DNA of 64,000 nt. Origin: Ruoffia tabacinasalis (lineage in GTDB: Bacteria; Bacillota; Bacilli; Lactobacillales; Aerococcaceae). Each line of letters opens with the position of its first letter. Position 1 is the first letter of the stretch. Of the stretch, positions 33,679 to 42,723 are shown piece after piece. Where the stretch lies: positions 1-64,000 of the forward strand of contig NZ_JBHSHQ010000046.1 in the NCBI RefSeq assembly GCF_042652985.1, given 5' to 3'. The position numbers and the translations under genes were made by a program. Under the pieces are notes generated by a model. It ran no database searches, was not told where the DNA came from, and saw only the letters and a program-made list of their open reading frames with translations.

Positions 33679-34318
33679 GCGTGTCCCTGACATTTTCTCA
33701 AGGACATTTTTTCGTGTTTCGTGTCCCTGAGATTTTCTCAAGGATGGTTTGGTGCCTTGAATATTTCTCAGGGATCCTTTTCGGCGTTTTGCATCCCTGA
33801 GATTTTCTCAAGGATGGTTTGGTGCCTTGAATATTTCTCAGGGACAATTTTTCGTGTTTCGTGTCCTTGAGATTTTCTCAGGGACATTTTTTCGTGTTTC
33901 GTGTCCTTGAGATTTTCTCAGGGACATTTTTTCGTGTTTCGTGTCCTTGAGATTTTTTCAGGGATGGTTTGGTGCCTTGATAATTTCTCAGGGATCCTTT
34001 TCGGCGTTTTGCATCCCTGAGATTTTCTCAAGGATGGTTTGGTGCCTTGAATATTTCTCAGGGATCCTTTTCGGCGTTTTGCATCCCTGAGATTTTTTCA
34101 AGGATGGTTTGGTGCCCTGAATAGTTCTCAGGGATTCTTTTCGGCATTTTGCATCCCTGAGATTTTCTCAAGGATGGTTTGGTGCTCTGAATAGTTCTCA
34201 GGGACCTTTTTCGGCATATTGCATCCCTGAGATTTTCTCAAGGATGATTCGGTGCTCTAAATAGTTCTCAGGGATCCTTTTCGGCGTTTCGTGTCCCTGA
34301 CTTTTTCTAAAGGACACA
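33679..34318. repeat. Tandem hairpin array, family R1, long composite copy
   Basis: About 640 bases between the convergent HD hydrolase and M20 genes consist of R1 hairpins. Simple 40-base units (GTGTCCCTGACATTTTCTCA..., GTGTCCTTGAGATTTTCTCA...) alternate with a composite of about 70 bases: a 30-31-base hairpin ending GGATGGTTTG, then a 40-base hairpin starting GTGCCTTGAATATTTCTCAG and ending CGGCGTTTTG. The composite is itself repeated, so the array grew in at least two stages. No coding frame with a ribosome site was seen. Confidence 0.9.
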
Positions 34319-34382
34319 TTTTCCGTACACCTAATTTTCCCTACCAAAAAAGGATACGTCACAATGACGTATCCTCAATAAT

Positions 34383-35573
34383 CTAAGCTTGATTCAAGTA
34401 ATCTAATGCGAATTCAACGTGGAAGGATGCCATGATTGGTAATACATCTTCATCTAAATTGAATTTCTCGTGATGCAAACCGTATGAAGTTTCTTCAGAG
34501 CTACTTACCCCAACGCGGGCATATGTTCCTGGTATCTTTGTTAAGAAGTCCGCAAAGTCATCTGAGCCCATACTTGGCTGGCTTTGTTTGATGACGTTTG
34601 CTTCTCCAACAATTTTCGCTCCAGCACGTTGGGCACGTAATGTTGCATCCTCGTCATTAATGTTTGGAGCTGCAGCCGGATAGTTTTCAAACTCAATCGT
34701 TGCCCCAAATACTTTCGCAATATCATGAGCAGTTTCTTCTATCTTAGCTAAAAAATGTTCGCGTGTTTCATGACTTAATGTACGTAATGTCCCCTCGATT
34801 TTTGCATGATTGGAAACAATATTATAACGCGTACCTGAAGTGAATTTTCCAATTCCAATTACTGCTGGTTCTAAGGGATTCAGTAAGCGGGATACTAAGT
34901 TTTGTAATTCCGTTACAATATTTGCTCCGGCAGCTAAAGCATCAACGCCAGTATGTGGGCGGGCAACATGGGCACTTTTACCTGTGACATTGATTGTAAA
35001 GATATCACAAGATGCCATGGTAGGACCTGACACTGCTTGAATGGTACCGACTGGTAAGGCTGGTTCTACATGCATACCAAACACTTGACCTACGCCATCT
35101 AATAGACCACTTTCGATAAATTGGTACGCACCGCTCCCAATTTCTTCTGCTTGTTGGAAAGCCACTAAGACAGTTCCAGCAAACTGTTCACGGTGTGATG
35201 CTAAATAAGCAACCGCACCAAGAAGCCCTGAGTTGTGGGCGTCATGACCACACGCATGCATAATCCCTTCATTTAATGATGGGAAGTCATGACTAGTCGC
35301 TTCAGTGATTTCTAAGGCATCAATATCCGCACGCAGTAATACTTTTCGCTCGCGTTGGCTTTGGGTCGAATCATTCTTTGTTCCTGTAATCGTCCCTAAA
35401 GTTCCTGTTTCACCGACTTTTCCAAAAGGAATATTGAGATCCGTAAGTATTTCTTGGATTTTCTCAGCTGTTTTAAATTCTTTTAAACTAGGTTCTGGGT
35501 GTTGATGGAAATGACGACGCCATGTTACGATTTGTTCTTTATTTGCTTGAATTTCTGGAATAACTTGTACCAA
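34383..35573 (-). CDS. M20-family amidohydrolase
   Basis: A 396-aa M20D metallohydrolase with the metal site MHACGHDAHNSGLLG, FQQAEEIGSGAYQFIESG and GSDDFADF, plus a dimerisation domain in the middle. Relatives remove acyl groups from N-acyl amino acids. The start codon is TTG at 35573, preceded by AGGA. It follows four MetQ-like genes; in streptococci an M20 enzyme also lies beside metQ, so hydrolysis of N-acyl-methionine or a Met peptide is a reasonable guess. Unlike there, no metN or metI follows. Confidence 0.85.
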   Translation of the reverse strand: MVQVIPEIQANKEQIVTWRRHFHQHPEPSLKEFKTAEKIQEILTDLNIPFGKVGETGTLGTITGTKNDSTQSQRERKVLLRADIDALEITEATSHDFPSLNEGIMHACGHDAHNSGLLGAVAYLASHREQFAGTVLVAFQQAEEIGSGAYQFIESGLLDGVGQVFGMHVEPALPVGTIQAVSGPTMASCDIFTINVTGKSAHVARPHTGVDALAAGANIVTELQNLVSRLLNPLEPAVIGIGKFTSGTRYNIVSNHAKIEGTLRTLSHETREHFLAKIEETAHDIAKVFGATIEFENYPAAAPNINDEDATLRAQRAGAKIVGEANVIKQSQPSMGSDDFADFLTKIPGTYARVGVSSSEETSYGLHHEKFNLDEDVLPIMASFHVEFALDYLNQA

Positions 35574-35611
35574 TTTAGTTCCTACTTTCTATTGCCTTTA
35601 TTACTTAGTTT

Positions 35612-36484
35612 CTACTCTGCCACTTCTGTGACCGTTTGATTCTCGATATCAACGTCGTATTCTCTGAATACTGGGATTAATGAACCGTCACTTGATTCTT
35701 TAATAATTTCTGCGATTTCATCTGTTTGGAATAACTCAACGATTTTTAAATATAATGGGTTGTCTTTGTCTTCTTCACGGGCTGCAATCACATTAATATA
35801 CATCGGATTCACATTATCTAAATTATGAGCATCCGCAAAAATCGCATCTGAAACTTTAAGTCCTGCATCTGAAGCAAAACCAGTATTAATAATTGCCGCA
35901 TCAACATCTTGCAGTACTACAGCTGCCATCGCTGGGTCTAATAATTCAAACTGTAAATCTTTGGGATTATCTAGAATATCTTTCTCTTCTGGGAAAATGC
36001 CCGCCGCCTCATCAACATCAATTAAGCCCGCAATTTCTAAGGCTTGAAGCGCGCGTCCATAAGTTGATGGATCGTTTGGAATCGCTATCGTTCCGCCATT
36101 TGGAATATCTTCCACTGACGTGTGTTTATCAGAATATAAACCTAAAGGCGTAATTAATGTATTCCCTATCGGTGTAATTGTTCCATTATTTTCATCATTC
36201 CAAGAAAATAGAAACGGATACCCTTGCGTAGCGTTTAAATCTAATGAGCCATTTTGTAAGGCTTCATTTGGTTGATTGTAATCTGAGAATAGCACAAGTT
36301 CAATTTCAATGCCTTCTTGTTCTAATGCATTTTCAACGACAACATTCCAATAGTCATAAGCATTTGAACTGGCTAAGCCTATCGTTACTTTCTCACCTTC
36401 AAATTCCCCTTGGGCAGAAGCTTGAGTCGGTAAAAAGCTTGCGATAGTAATGATTGCTAAGAATGAATATAATAATTTTTTCAT
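35612..36484 (-). CDS. MetQ/NlpA-family substrate-binding protein (paralogue 4)
   Basis: A 290-aa exported binding protein of the NlpA family. The signal peptide ends SFLPTQASAQG: an AxA cleavage site, with no lipobox Cys. Compared with its three neighbours the pocket motif differs (LNATQGYPFLFSWNDEN in place of LNAFQHVAFLxxWNEAN), which suggests altered ligand preference. It also lacks their long acidic tail. The ATG at 36484 follows GGAGG; the frame runs 20 codons upstream through the preceding terminator. Last binding-protein gene of the array, 38 bases before the M20 gene. Confidence 0.85.
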   Translation of the reverse strand: MKKLLYSFLAIITIASFLPTQASAQGEFEGEKVTIGLASSNAYDYWNVVVENALEQEGIEIELVLFSDYNQPNEALQNGSLDLNATQGYPFLFSWNDENNGTITPIGNTLITPLGLYSDKHTSVEDIPNGGTIAIPNDPSTYGRALQALEIAGLIDVDEAAGIFPEEKDILDNPKDLQFELLDPAMAAVVLQDVDAAIINTGFASDAGLKVSDAIFADAHNLDNVNPMYINVIAAREEDKDNPLYLKIVELFQTDEIAEIIKESSDGSLIPVFREYDVDIENQTVTEVAE

Positions 36485-36507
36485 TGTGGACCTCCATTTT
36501 TTATTAA

Positions 36508-36565
36508 AAAAAGCGCAAGTAAAGTCTACAACCACTTTCTTCATTGTAACTTACTTACGCTTTAA
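36508..36565 (-). terminator. Partial terminator between the third and fourth MetQ-like genes
   Basis: On the minus strand AAAGCGTAAGTAAGT pairs with ACTTTACTTGCGCTTTTTTT around about 23 bases. It would cut transcription before paralogue 4 and the M20 gene, setting a step-down in expression. Confidence 0.8.
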
Positions 36566-36589
36566 GTTTGTTTCTTTTAAAGTGTTTGA

Positions 36590-37504
36590 CTATTCAGCCG
36601 ATTCTTCTGACTCTTCTGATTCTTCCGTTGTTTCTTCTGATTCTGATGAATCTGATTCTTCTTCGCCTTCTTCAGTCCATGCTGGAACATCTCCACCGTT
36701 ACTTGCTTCAGCTAATTTTTCAGCGACTTCGTCTGTTTGGTATAATTCTACAACTTTAGCAAATAATTCGCTGTCTGCGTTGTCACCATTTACTGCGATA
36801 ATGTTTTTGTAATCATCTGGTAAGTCTGCAGGATTTTCTGCATCTAGAAAGATAGCATCTTCAACACTTAAACCAGCGTCTAAAGCAAATGTGTTGTTAA
36901 TGACTGCTGCATCCACATCTGGTAAAGCTTGCGCAATTTGTGCTGCTTCTAATTCTTCAAATTGAATATTTAATGGGTTATCAGTTACATCTGCAACCGT
37001 TGGTAAAATACCTGCTTCATCATCGACTTCGATTAGGCCAGCTAATTCTAAACCTAATAATGCACGTCCACCATTTGTTGGGTCGTTAGGAATTGCGATC
37101 ACTGCGTCTTCTGGAATCTCTTCAATTGAAGTAATTGATTCAGAATACACTCCTAATGGTGTAACATATGAGAAACCTAAAGCTTCTAGGTTACCATCAT
37201 TTGCTTCATTCCATTCGTTTAAGAAAGCTACGTGTTGGAAAGCATTTAAATCTGTTGATCCGTCTTGTAAAGCAACGTTTGGTTGAACATAGTCTGTAAA
37301 TAATACTAATTCAAGTTCAATACCTTCTTGCTCTAAGGCTTGTTCTGAAACAAATTCCCAAACTTGTTCTTCTGCTTCACTTACGACACCAACGGTTACT
37401 GTTTCGCCTTCAAATTCACCTTGAGCTTGAACTGCTGAAGTTGCTCCAACTAAAACACTACCTGCTAATGATAATACACCTAATGATTTAAAGAATTTTT
37501 TCAT
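36590..37504 (-). CDS. MetQ/NlpA-family substrate-binding protein (paralogue 3)
   Basis: A 304-aa secreted NlpA-family protein. Signal peptide with an AxA-Q site (SAVQAQGEFEGE) and no cysteine. Ligand-pocket motif FTDYVQPNVALQDGSTDLNAFQHVAFLNEWNEAN; FQH is the usual methionine-binding context. The last 25 residues are a Ser/Glu/Asp tail (for example EEESDSSESEETTEESEESE). Its gene is 85 bases upstream of the terminator-bounded fourth copy. Role: capture of methionine or a related amino acid outside the membrane. Confidence 0.87.
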   Translation of the reverse strand: MKKFFKSLGVLSLAGSVLVGATSAVQAQGEFEGETVTVGVVSEAEEQVWEFVSEQALEQEGIELELVLFTDYVQPNVALQDGSTDLNAFQHVAFLNEWNEANDGNLEALGFSYVTPLGVYSESITSIEEIPEDAVIAIPNDPTNGGRALLGLELAGLIEVDDEAGILPTVADVTDNPLNIQFEELEAAQIAQALPDVDAAVINNTFALDAGLSVEDAIFLDAENPADLPDDYKNIIAVNGDNADSELFAKVVELYQTDEVAEKLAEASNGGDVPAWTEEGEEESDSSESEETTEESEESEESAE

Positions 37505-37527
37505 GATAAATCTCTCCTTTTTTATGT

Positions 37528-38460
37528 TTATTCAGTATCTTCTTCTGTTGATTCTTCGCTTGATTCTTCAGTTGACTCTTCTGATCCATCCGTACTTTCA
37601 GCAGACTCATAGCCTTCCCAAGCTGGAATACTTCCACCGTTACTTGATTCAATAATCACTTCCGCTACGTCAGCAGTTTGGTATAGTTCTACGATTTTTA
37701 ATAGTAATGGACTTTCAGCATCTTCAGAACGTGCTGCAATAATATTACGGTAAGTATCACTTAACTCTTCTGGTGTATCTGTATCTACGAAGATAGCATC
37801 TTCTGTTACAGATAAACCTGCGTCTTCTGCATGACCTGTGTTAATAATCGCTGCTGCAACATCTGGTAGTGATTGTGGAATTTGAGCTGCATCTAATTCG
37901 ATAATTTCTAGATTTAATGGGTTCTCAGTAATATCATCAATCGTTGGTAATACGCCTACAGCGTCATCCACTTCGATTAGTCCAGCGATTTCTAAGGCAA
38001 GTAAAGCACGCCCACCATTTGTTGGGTCATTAGGAACTGCGATACTGTCGCCATCTACAATTTCTTCTACCGATGTAATTTTGTCTGAGTATAAGCCCAT
38101 CGGTGTCACTAATGTAAAGCCTAAGTTGACTAGATCTTCGTCGTTCGCTTCGTTCCAGTTTTCTAAAAAGGCAACGTGTTGAAAGGCATTTAAATCTAAA
38201 GACCCATTCGCTAAGGCTTCGTTCGGTTGGTTATAGTCAGTTAATAGTGTGACATCAATCTCAATACCTTCTTGTTCTAAAGCTTTATCAGCTACATAGC
38301 CCCAAACTTCTGCACCATTATCTCCAACAACACCTACATTGACTTTCTCGCCTTCAAATTCTCCCGAACTTTCTTGTGCAAATGCCACTTGAGTAGCTGG
38401 CGCTAGAATGAGTGAACTCGTTAAGGCAACTTTTCCTAACTTCTTAAGTAATTTTAACAT
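37528..38460 (-). CDS. MetQ/NlpA-family substrate-binding protein (paralogue 2)
   Basis: A 310-aa secreted NlpA-family protein with signal peptide end ATQVAFAQESSGEFEGE, again without a lipobox Cys. Pocket motif LTDYNQPNEALANGSLDLNAFQHVAFLENWNEAN. The C-terminus carries an acidic Ser/Glu/Thr-rich tail of about 30 residues. It is 23 bases upstream of paralogue 3 and 28 bases after paralogue 1, so one transcript is likely. The four paralogues are strongly diverged outside the fold core, so the tandem array is not a very recent duplication. Confidence 0.87.
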   Translation of the reverse strand: MLKLLKKLGKVALTSSLILAPATQVAFAQESSGEFEGEKVNVGVVGDNGAEVWGYVADKALEQEGIEIDVTLLTDYNQPNEALANGSLDLNAFQHVAFLENWNEANDEDLVNLGFTLVTPMGLYSDKITSVEEIVDGDSIAVPNDPTNGGRALLALEIAGLIEVDDAVGVLPTIDDITENPLNLEIIELDAAQIPQSLPDVAAAIINTGHAEDAGLSVTEDAIFVDTDTPEELSDTYRNIIAARSEDAESPLLLKIVELYQTADVAEVIIESSNGGSIPAWEGYESAESTDGSEESTEESSEESTEEDTE

Positions 38461-38488
38461 AGCACTTTTCTCCTTTTATCTTTGACTA

Positions 38489-39412
38489 TTAAGCATCTTC
38501 TTCCGTTGACTCTTCGCTACTTTCCTCTTCACTTGTTTCTTCGCTGCTTGCGTCTTCAGCATTTTCTCCAATCACTGGCGCATTTTCCCAGGCTGGTTTG
38601 TCACCATTGTTAGTTGTGTCATATAAAGCTTGAGCGACCTCTTCTGTTTGATAGTACTCAACGATTTGTAAATATAGGGCGTTGTCTTGGTTTTCTTCAA
38701 GAGCTGCAATGACATTTCGGTAAGCTTCATTTAATTCTTCTGGATAATCCGCGTCAACGAAAATGGCTTCATCTAAGCTCAGTCCCGCATCTGTTGCGAA
38801 GTTTAAGTTGATGAACGCTGCTGCAACATCTGGTAATGATAAAGCTAATTGAGCTGCATCTAATTCTTCAAATTCCAAGTTTAATGGGTTATCAGTAATA
38901 TCATTGATTGTTGCTAAAGGTCCCACTTCATCATCTACTTCAATGACACCCGCCAATTCTAAACCAAGTAAAGCACGTCCACCGTTTGTTGGATCATTTG
39001 GAATAGCAATTGTATCGCCTTCTTGTAAGTCATCTAAAGATTCGATGTTTTCTGAGTATGCACCCATAGGTGAAACAAAGGTATAACCAATTCCAGTTAA
39101 ACTTCCGTCATTCGCTTCATTCCAGTCATCTAAAAATGCTACGTGTTGGAAGGCGTTTAAATCAAGGGAACCGTCTTGTAAAGCAATGTTTGGTTGAACA
39201 TAGTCACTGAATAAAACTAAATCAACGGTGATTCCATCCGCTTCTGCTTTCTCAACAACGACATCCCAGACTTCTTCTGATGGCCCAGGTACAATCCCGA
39301 CCGATACTTCTTCCCCTTCAAATTCACTTTGTGCTTGTACCGGAGCACTTGCACCGACTAATAAACTTGCTGCTAATCCGACAACACTTAAACCTTTTAA
39401 CCATTTTCTCAT
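38489..39412 (-). CDS. MetQ/NlpA-family substrate-binding protein (paralogue 1)
   Basis: A 307-aa secreted NlpA-family protein, the first gene after the T-box. Signal peptide end GASAPVQAQSEFEGE: AxA-Q cleavage, no cysteine. Pocket motif FSDYVQPNIALQDGSLDLNAFQHVAFLDDWNEAN is closest to classic MetQ. It has an acidic Ser/Glu tail. In most Gram-positives MetQ is a lipoprotein next to metN and metI; here neither the lipid anchor nor transporter genes are present. Confidence 0.88.
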   Translation of the reverse strand: MRKWLKGLSVVGLAASLLVGASAPVQAQSEFEGEEVSVGIVPGPSEEVWDVVVEKAEADGITVDLVLFSDYVQPNIALQDGSLDLNAFQHVAFLDDWNEANDGSLTGIGYTFVSPMGAYSENIESLDDLQEGDTIAIPNDPTNGGRALLGLELAGVIEVDDEVGPLATINDITDNPLNLEFEELDAAQLALSLPDVAAAFINLNFATDAGLSLDEAIFVDADYPEELNEAYRNVIAALEENQDNALYLQIVEYYQTEEVAQALYDTTNNGDKPAWENAPVIGENAEDASSEETSEEESSEESTEEDA

Positions 39413-39479
39413 TTCTATCTCTCCTTGTTTACTAATATATTGACCGTTCTATTATTTGACAAAAAATGACTTGCGACAT

Positions 39480-39785
39480 AAAATTAACTACAAAAAAACT
39501 CCCATCCTATGAAAAGGACGAGAGTATAAACTTCGTGTTACCACCTTAATTTGTCATTTCATCACTGAAATAACCTCTACCAGTACATTTGTTTAAAATA
39601 CAATAACCATATACTGTGGCATCTCTAACGGGTGCATCCGTTCATCCTTATTGCGTTACGCATTCAGAATGACCGCTCAGTAGCCATTTTCAACCGATCG
39701 TCACTTACTCACTTTCACCAAGCGTGAGCTCTCTAAAAAGTTTGATTGATTTACTTTCCACATCAAAGCGTTTTATTTATCTGTT
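39480..39785 (-). promoter_or_regulatory. T-box riboswitch upstream of the MetQ-like array
   Basis: Read on the minus strand the leader has an AGAGAG motif at the base of stem I with a GGTGAAAG loop element. It also has the T-box core AAGGTGGTAACACGAAG (complement at 39532-39548) and a terminator, CTCTCGTCC with GGATGGGAG followed by T7 (39491-39525). An uncharged tRNA would stabilise the antiterminator. The best specifier candidate is AUG at 39661-39663, within UGAAUGC, which fits methionine; I cannot prove the specifier by eye. Confidence 0.9.
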
Positions 39786-39791
39786 GAGACT

Positions 39792-39820
39792 ATAATAGTA
39801 CACAAATTTTACTTTGTCAA
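39792..39820 (-). promoter_or_regulatory. Promoter of the T-box/MetQ-like operon
   Basis: TTGACA (39815-39820), 17-base spacer, TATTAT (39792-39797) on the minus strand. Its -35 overlaps the -35 of the divergent aminotransferase promoter. Confidence 0.9.
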
Positions 39821-39842
39821 ACATTTTATTAAAAAATATGTT
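39814..39842 (+). promoter_or_regulatory. Promoter of the divergent aminotransferase gene
   Basis: TTGTCA (39814-39819), 17-base spacer, TATGTT (39837-39842). The two divergent -35 boxes share five bases, so polymerase cannot occupy both at once. Confidence 0.65.
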
Positions 39843-39876
39843 AGACTTAAGCATATTATTAGAGGAGTTGATGAGA

Positions 39877-41046
39877 ATGGATTATAAAAACATTAATAAA
39901 CACTTACTAAACACGTCGGAGAATCTCATCCGACTTTTTAACGACCAAATCAGTCACATTGAAGATTTGTTATTTTTCAATGTTGGTGAACCGGATTTTC
40001 CGACACCAGAAAATATTAAACAAGCAGCAATCAAATCAATTAATGCCGACCAAAGTTTCTATGCCCATTCTCGTGGGGTGTATGAGTTGCGTGAAGCGAT
40101 TCAACGTTACTTGAAACGTAAATATGACTTGGATTATTCACCAGATGATCAAATCATCGTCACAGCGGGGGCAACCCAAGCTTTATACCTGGCGGTGACG
40201 GGCTTAGTTAATCAAGGAGACGAAGTGTTAGTCGTTGATCCTAACTATGTTATCTATAATACGCAAATTTCTTTATCCGGCGCAAAAGCTGTTGCCATTG
40301 ATGTTAGTTCAACTCAATTTAAGTTAACACCTGAATTATTAAAAGCAGCGATTACAGATAAGACAAAGGCCTTACTTTTAAATCACCCGACAAACCCTAC
40401 GGGAGTTACTTATACTCATGATGAAATTCAAGCCTTAGCTGAAGTCATTAAAGAGCATCAAATTTATGTCATCTCAGATGAAGTGTATTCAGAATTTAGT
40501 TACGGTTCTAAGCATACATCGATGGCAAAATTTGTACCTGAGTTGACTTTATTAATTAATGGAACGTCAAAATCTCATGCAATGACTGGCTGGCGATCTG
40601 CTTTCCTAGCCGGACCTGCGGATTTAATTAACTCTATCTACCCACTACATCAGTCAGTTCTGACAGCGATTAGTACTCAAATTCAATACGCTAGTATCGA
40701 AGCCTACGACAATAGCGATGCCGAAATTCAACGCATGTTAGAAGATTATCAAGCACGCCGTGATTTTTTTATCGAAGGGTTAAGTGAATTGGAATATGAC
40801 TTCATTATTCCTGAAGGTGCCTTTTATCTTTTCAGCAAAATCCCAGCTTGGTATGAAGGTGACGATTACCAATTCTGTCTAGATTTAGCCCATGAAGTTA
40901 AAATCGCTGTCACACCTGCTCAAATATTTGGTGAAGCAGGTCGCGGACACTTTAGAATCAGTTATGTTTCAAGTATGGCCAATTTAAAAACACTACTTGA
41001 ACAACTTAAAGCTTTCGAAACGTCTTATAAAGAAAAGAAAGCATAG
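39877..41046 (+). CDS. Class I/II PLP aminotransferase
   Basis: A 389-aa aminotransferase with NHPTNPTG, SDEVYSEF and the PLP lysine in INGTSKSHAMTGWRSAF. It is a clear paralogue of the enzyme at 5.1 kb. The start at 39877 is chosen because GAGGAG lies 9 bases before it; the frame reaches back to 39814. Its promoter shares a -35 with the MetQ-like T-box operon, so a role in methionine or aromatic/branched amino acid turnover is plausible, but the substrate is not shown by sequence. Confidence 0.9.
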   Translation: MDYKNINKHLLNTSENLIRLFNDQISHIEDLLFFNVGEPDFPTPENIKQAAIKSINADQSFYAHSRGVYELREAIQRYLKRKYDLDYSPDDQIIVTAGATQALYLAVTGLVNQGDEVLVVDPNYVIYNTQISLSGAKAVAIDVSSTQFKLTPELLKAAITDKTKALLLNHPTNPTGVTYTHDEIQALAEVIKEHQIYVISDEVYSEFSYGSKHTSMAKFVPELTLLINGTSKSHAMTGWRSAFLAGPADLINSIYPLHQSVLTAISTQIQYASIEAYDNSDAEIQRMLEDYQARRDFFIEGLSELEYDFIIPEGAFYLFSKIPAWYEGDDYQFCLDLAHEVKIAVTPAQIFGEAGRGHFRISYVSSMANLKTLLEQLKAFETSYKEKKA

Positions 41047-41054
41047 GAATAGCA

Positions 41055-41085
41055 AAAGCACTCAACGCGGGTTGAGTGCTTTTTT
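41055..41085 (+). terminator. Terminator of the aminotransferase gene
   Basis: A perfect stem, AAAGCACTCAAC with GTTGAGTGCTTT, loop GCGG, followed by T. Confidence 0.93.
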
Positions 41086-41111
41086 GTGATTTTGATTAAA
41101 TTAGTATTCGT

Positions 41112-41420
41112 ATTAAATTCGAGTACTCGATTAGAGCTAAACACGCACTCGTTTCAGATTCGAGTACTTGATTAGTGCTAAACACGCACTCGTTTTTAAT
41201 TCGAGTACTTGATTAGAGCTAATCACGCACTCGTTTTTAATTCGAGTACTTGATTAGAGCTAATCATGCAGTCGTTTCAATTTCGAGTACTTGATTAGAG
41301 CTAATCATGCAGTCGTTTCAATTTCGAGTACTCGATTAGAGCTAATCATGCAGTCGTTTCAATTTCGAGTACTCGATTAGAGCTAAACACGCAATCGTTT
41401 CAGATTCGAGTACTCGATGA
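41112..41420. repeat. Tandem hairpin array, family R4 (8 x 41 bp)
   Basis: The element CGAGTACT recurs with exact 41-base spacing: 41120, 41161, 41202, 41243, 41284, 41325, 41366 and 41407. Each unit has two inverted repeats: TGATTAG-AG-CTAATCA, and ACTCG with CGAGT across the unit boundary. Variable bases cluster in the loop and the linker. It lies between the convergent aminotransferase and Old Yellow Enzyme genes, downstream of a normal terminator. Confidence 0.93.
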
Positions 41421-41541
41421 GAACTTATAATGGTCTTATGAACGTGGACAACCAGAGACTCACTGATTTCTTTCGCAGACTATATTTATTTCTATCATAA
41501 TAATCGCAGTCATGCTTTGTCCGCTACTCTATAGTCAAGTC

Positions 41542-42693
41542 TCACTTTTCAATTTGTTCGATCGTTTCTTTTGGAACGGACCCGTTCCCTCTCAATGCCC
41601 CAGCCATTAAATAAAATCGCTCCGGTAAGGCTAGGTCTGAAACGTCTTCTGCATCTAAAGAAATAGAATCATCAGCGCCTGCTTTCAATTTCTGCATTAA
41701 ATCTGGCTCGACAATCGCTGCTGACCCCATCGCAAGAATATCTACATAATTCAAAGCTTCGAGCAACTTATCTGGACTCGTTAAGTCCCCTGCTCCAATG
41801 AGTAATGTACGATCCGCTAATAATTCGTGGACAACTTCATTAATTACTTCCCCTTTATGCTCACCGAGACGGGCTTTGTTTTTAAAGCCATTGGGTCCAA
41901 ATTGAGATACATGAATATAATCCACACCTAATTCAGCCACTTGATCGATTAAATATAAGGCGTCATCAAAGTTATAGCCGACTACCTCACCGTGAATTTC
42001 TTCTGGACTTATTCGATAACCAATGATGAAGCCATCATTAGCGTATTCACTGACTACTTCTTGAACAGCTTTCACTACAGCTAAAGGAAAGGCAGCTCGT
42101 TTCTCTCGGCTTCCGCCCCACTCATCGTCGCGTTCGTTTGATAATTCTGAGAAGAATTGTTGAATTAAATAATGATTCGCCCCATGAATTTCAACTCCAT
42201 CAAAACCGGCTTCAATTGCACGTTTAGTAGCATCTGCAAAGTACTGCACAAATTCATAAACTTCCTCATTCGTCATACCTGTGACCGGGTAGTCTAAGAA
42301 AGCAAAATCTTTCGTACTTGGTCCATAGACTTTGCCTTCATCTTGATAGGTATACTTGGCTTGTCGACCAGGATGGAAAATCTGAAGCATCGCTTTTGCA
42401 CCCTTTGCTTTCATAGCGTTGGCTAATTTCTTCATTCCAGGAATGTGCTCATCTGATTGGATACCCAAGCCGTAACCAAAGGCATTTCCATATGGCCCAA
42501 CATTCGCAGCTCCGGTTAATAATAAGGATCCTGTTTGACTGCGTCGTTCAAAATATTTTAGATCATCTTCACCGACAAAACCTTCGTAAGTTGACCCTAC
42601 TGCCACCATCGGCGCCATCGCGAATCGCGATGAAAGCTGACTGCCATTAGGTAGATTTACAGCTTGGAATAGTCTTTCAAATTGTTGATTCAT
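41542..42693 (-). CDS. NADH:flavin oxidoreductase, Old Yellow Enzyme family
   Basis: A 383-aa FMN-binding TIM-barrel enzyme. FAMAPMVAVGST, FHPGRQA, GVEIHGANHYLIQQFFSELSNERDDEWGGSREKRAAF and the C-terminal MGSAAIVEPDL phosphate site are typical. It reduces activated C=C bonds with NAD(P)H. It lies 30 bases after the luciferase-like gene, so the two flavoenzymes form an operon. Such an OYE/LLM pair accompanies some extended SirTM operons; here it is about 32 kb away from the sirtuin genes. Confidence 0.92.
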   Translation of the reverse strand: MNQQFERLFQAVNLPNGSQLSSRFAMAPMVAVGSTYEGFVGEDDLKYFERRSQTGSLLLTGAANVGPYGNAFGYGLGIQSDEHIPGMKKLANAMKAKGAKAMLQIFHPGRQAKYTYQDEGKVYGPSTKDFAFLDYPVTGMTNEEVYEFVQYFADATKRAIEAGFDGVEIHGANHYLIQQFFSELSNERDDEWGGSREKRAAFPLAVVKAVQEVVSEYANDGFIIGYRISPEEIHGEVVGYNFDDALYLIDQVAELGVDYIHVSQFGPNGFKNKARLGEHKGEVINEVVHELLADRTLLIGAGDLTSPDKLLEALNYVDILAMGSAAIVEPDLMQKLKAGADDSISLDAEDVSDLALPERFYLMAGALRGNGSVPKETIEQIEK

Positions 42694-42723
42694 TAAAATT
42701 AGATTCCTCCTTTAAGGTTTGCT

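Noticed and set aside
36450..36812. Plus-strand Ser-rich open frame
   Set aside because: Antisense to the acidic tail of a MetQ-like gene and the terminator; codon bias artefact without a ribosome site.
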